Below, piece after piece: positions 5,770-5,771 of a DNA stretch of 5,771 nt. The notes under the pieces were generated by a model. That model saw nothing but the letters and a program-made list of their open reading frames with translations, searched no databases and was not told the DNA's origin. Source of the DNA: Chloroflexota bacterium (GTDB lineage Bacteria; Chloroflexota; Dehalococcoidia; UBA3495); assembly GCA_002707185.1 (NCBI GenBank), contig PAMF01000023.1, positions 28,200 to 33,970 of the forward strand, in the 5' to 3' direction. The translations under genes and the position numbers were made by a program. Position 1 is the stretch's first letter; every line of letters begins with the position of its first letter.

Positions 5770-5771
5770 TT

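Overview
This is bacterial DNA of moderate GC (mid-40s percent by eye). It carries compact genes, most preceded by strong GGAGG-type ribosome binding sites, and a bacterial tRNA-Ser without an encoded CCA. The protein content suggests an uncultivated, possibly marine lineage such as a SAR202-like Chloroflexota. It comprises a short-type citrate synthase, an adjacent DUF1800/DUF1501 pair and a six-bladed NHL propeller. The organism call is inference from protein style only and is weakly supported.

Layout. Positions 20-1153 on the minus strand hold a complete citrate (or 2-methylcitrate) synthase. A roughly 300-base divergent intergenic region (1154-1455) follows. It contains two outward-facing promoters with perfect TTGACA -35 boxes and an operator-like dyad overlapping the citrate synthase -35. 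On the plus strand come a DUF1800 protein (1456-2853), a DUF1501 protein (2903-4030) and an NHL-repeat beta-propeller (4148-5218). A 14-bp perfect hairpin lies between the DUF1501 and NHL genes, and a terminator hairpin (5235-5258) follows the NHL gene. A possible 110-residue orphan ORF with a TTG start (5304-5636) comes next, and the window ends with tRNA-Ser(UGA) at 5683-5769.

How the genes may work together. DUF1800 and DUF1501 genes are known to occur side by side, DUF1501 belonging to the alkaline phosphatase/sulfatase-like superfamily. Here they form a probable transcription unit from the promoter at 1369-1398, with the NHL propeller possibly co-transcribed past the hairpin. None of the three has a recognisable signal peptide or Tat motif. 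In-frame stops close upstream, with no intervening ATG, rule out longer N-termini for all three. The cassette therefore looks cytoplasmic, unlike the exported DUF1501 proteins I know of, and this is the most interesting aspect of the window. Its substrate cannot be read from the sequence. Citrate synthase is divergently transcribed, and any link to the cassette would be through the shared upstream region only.
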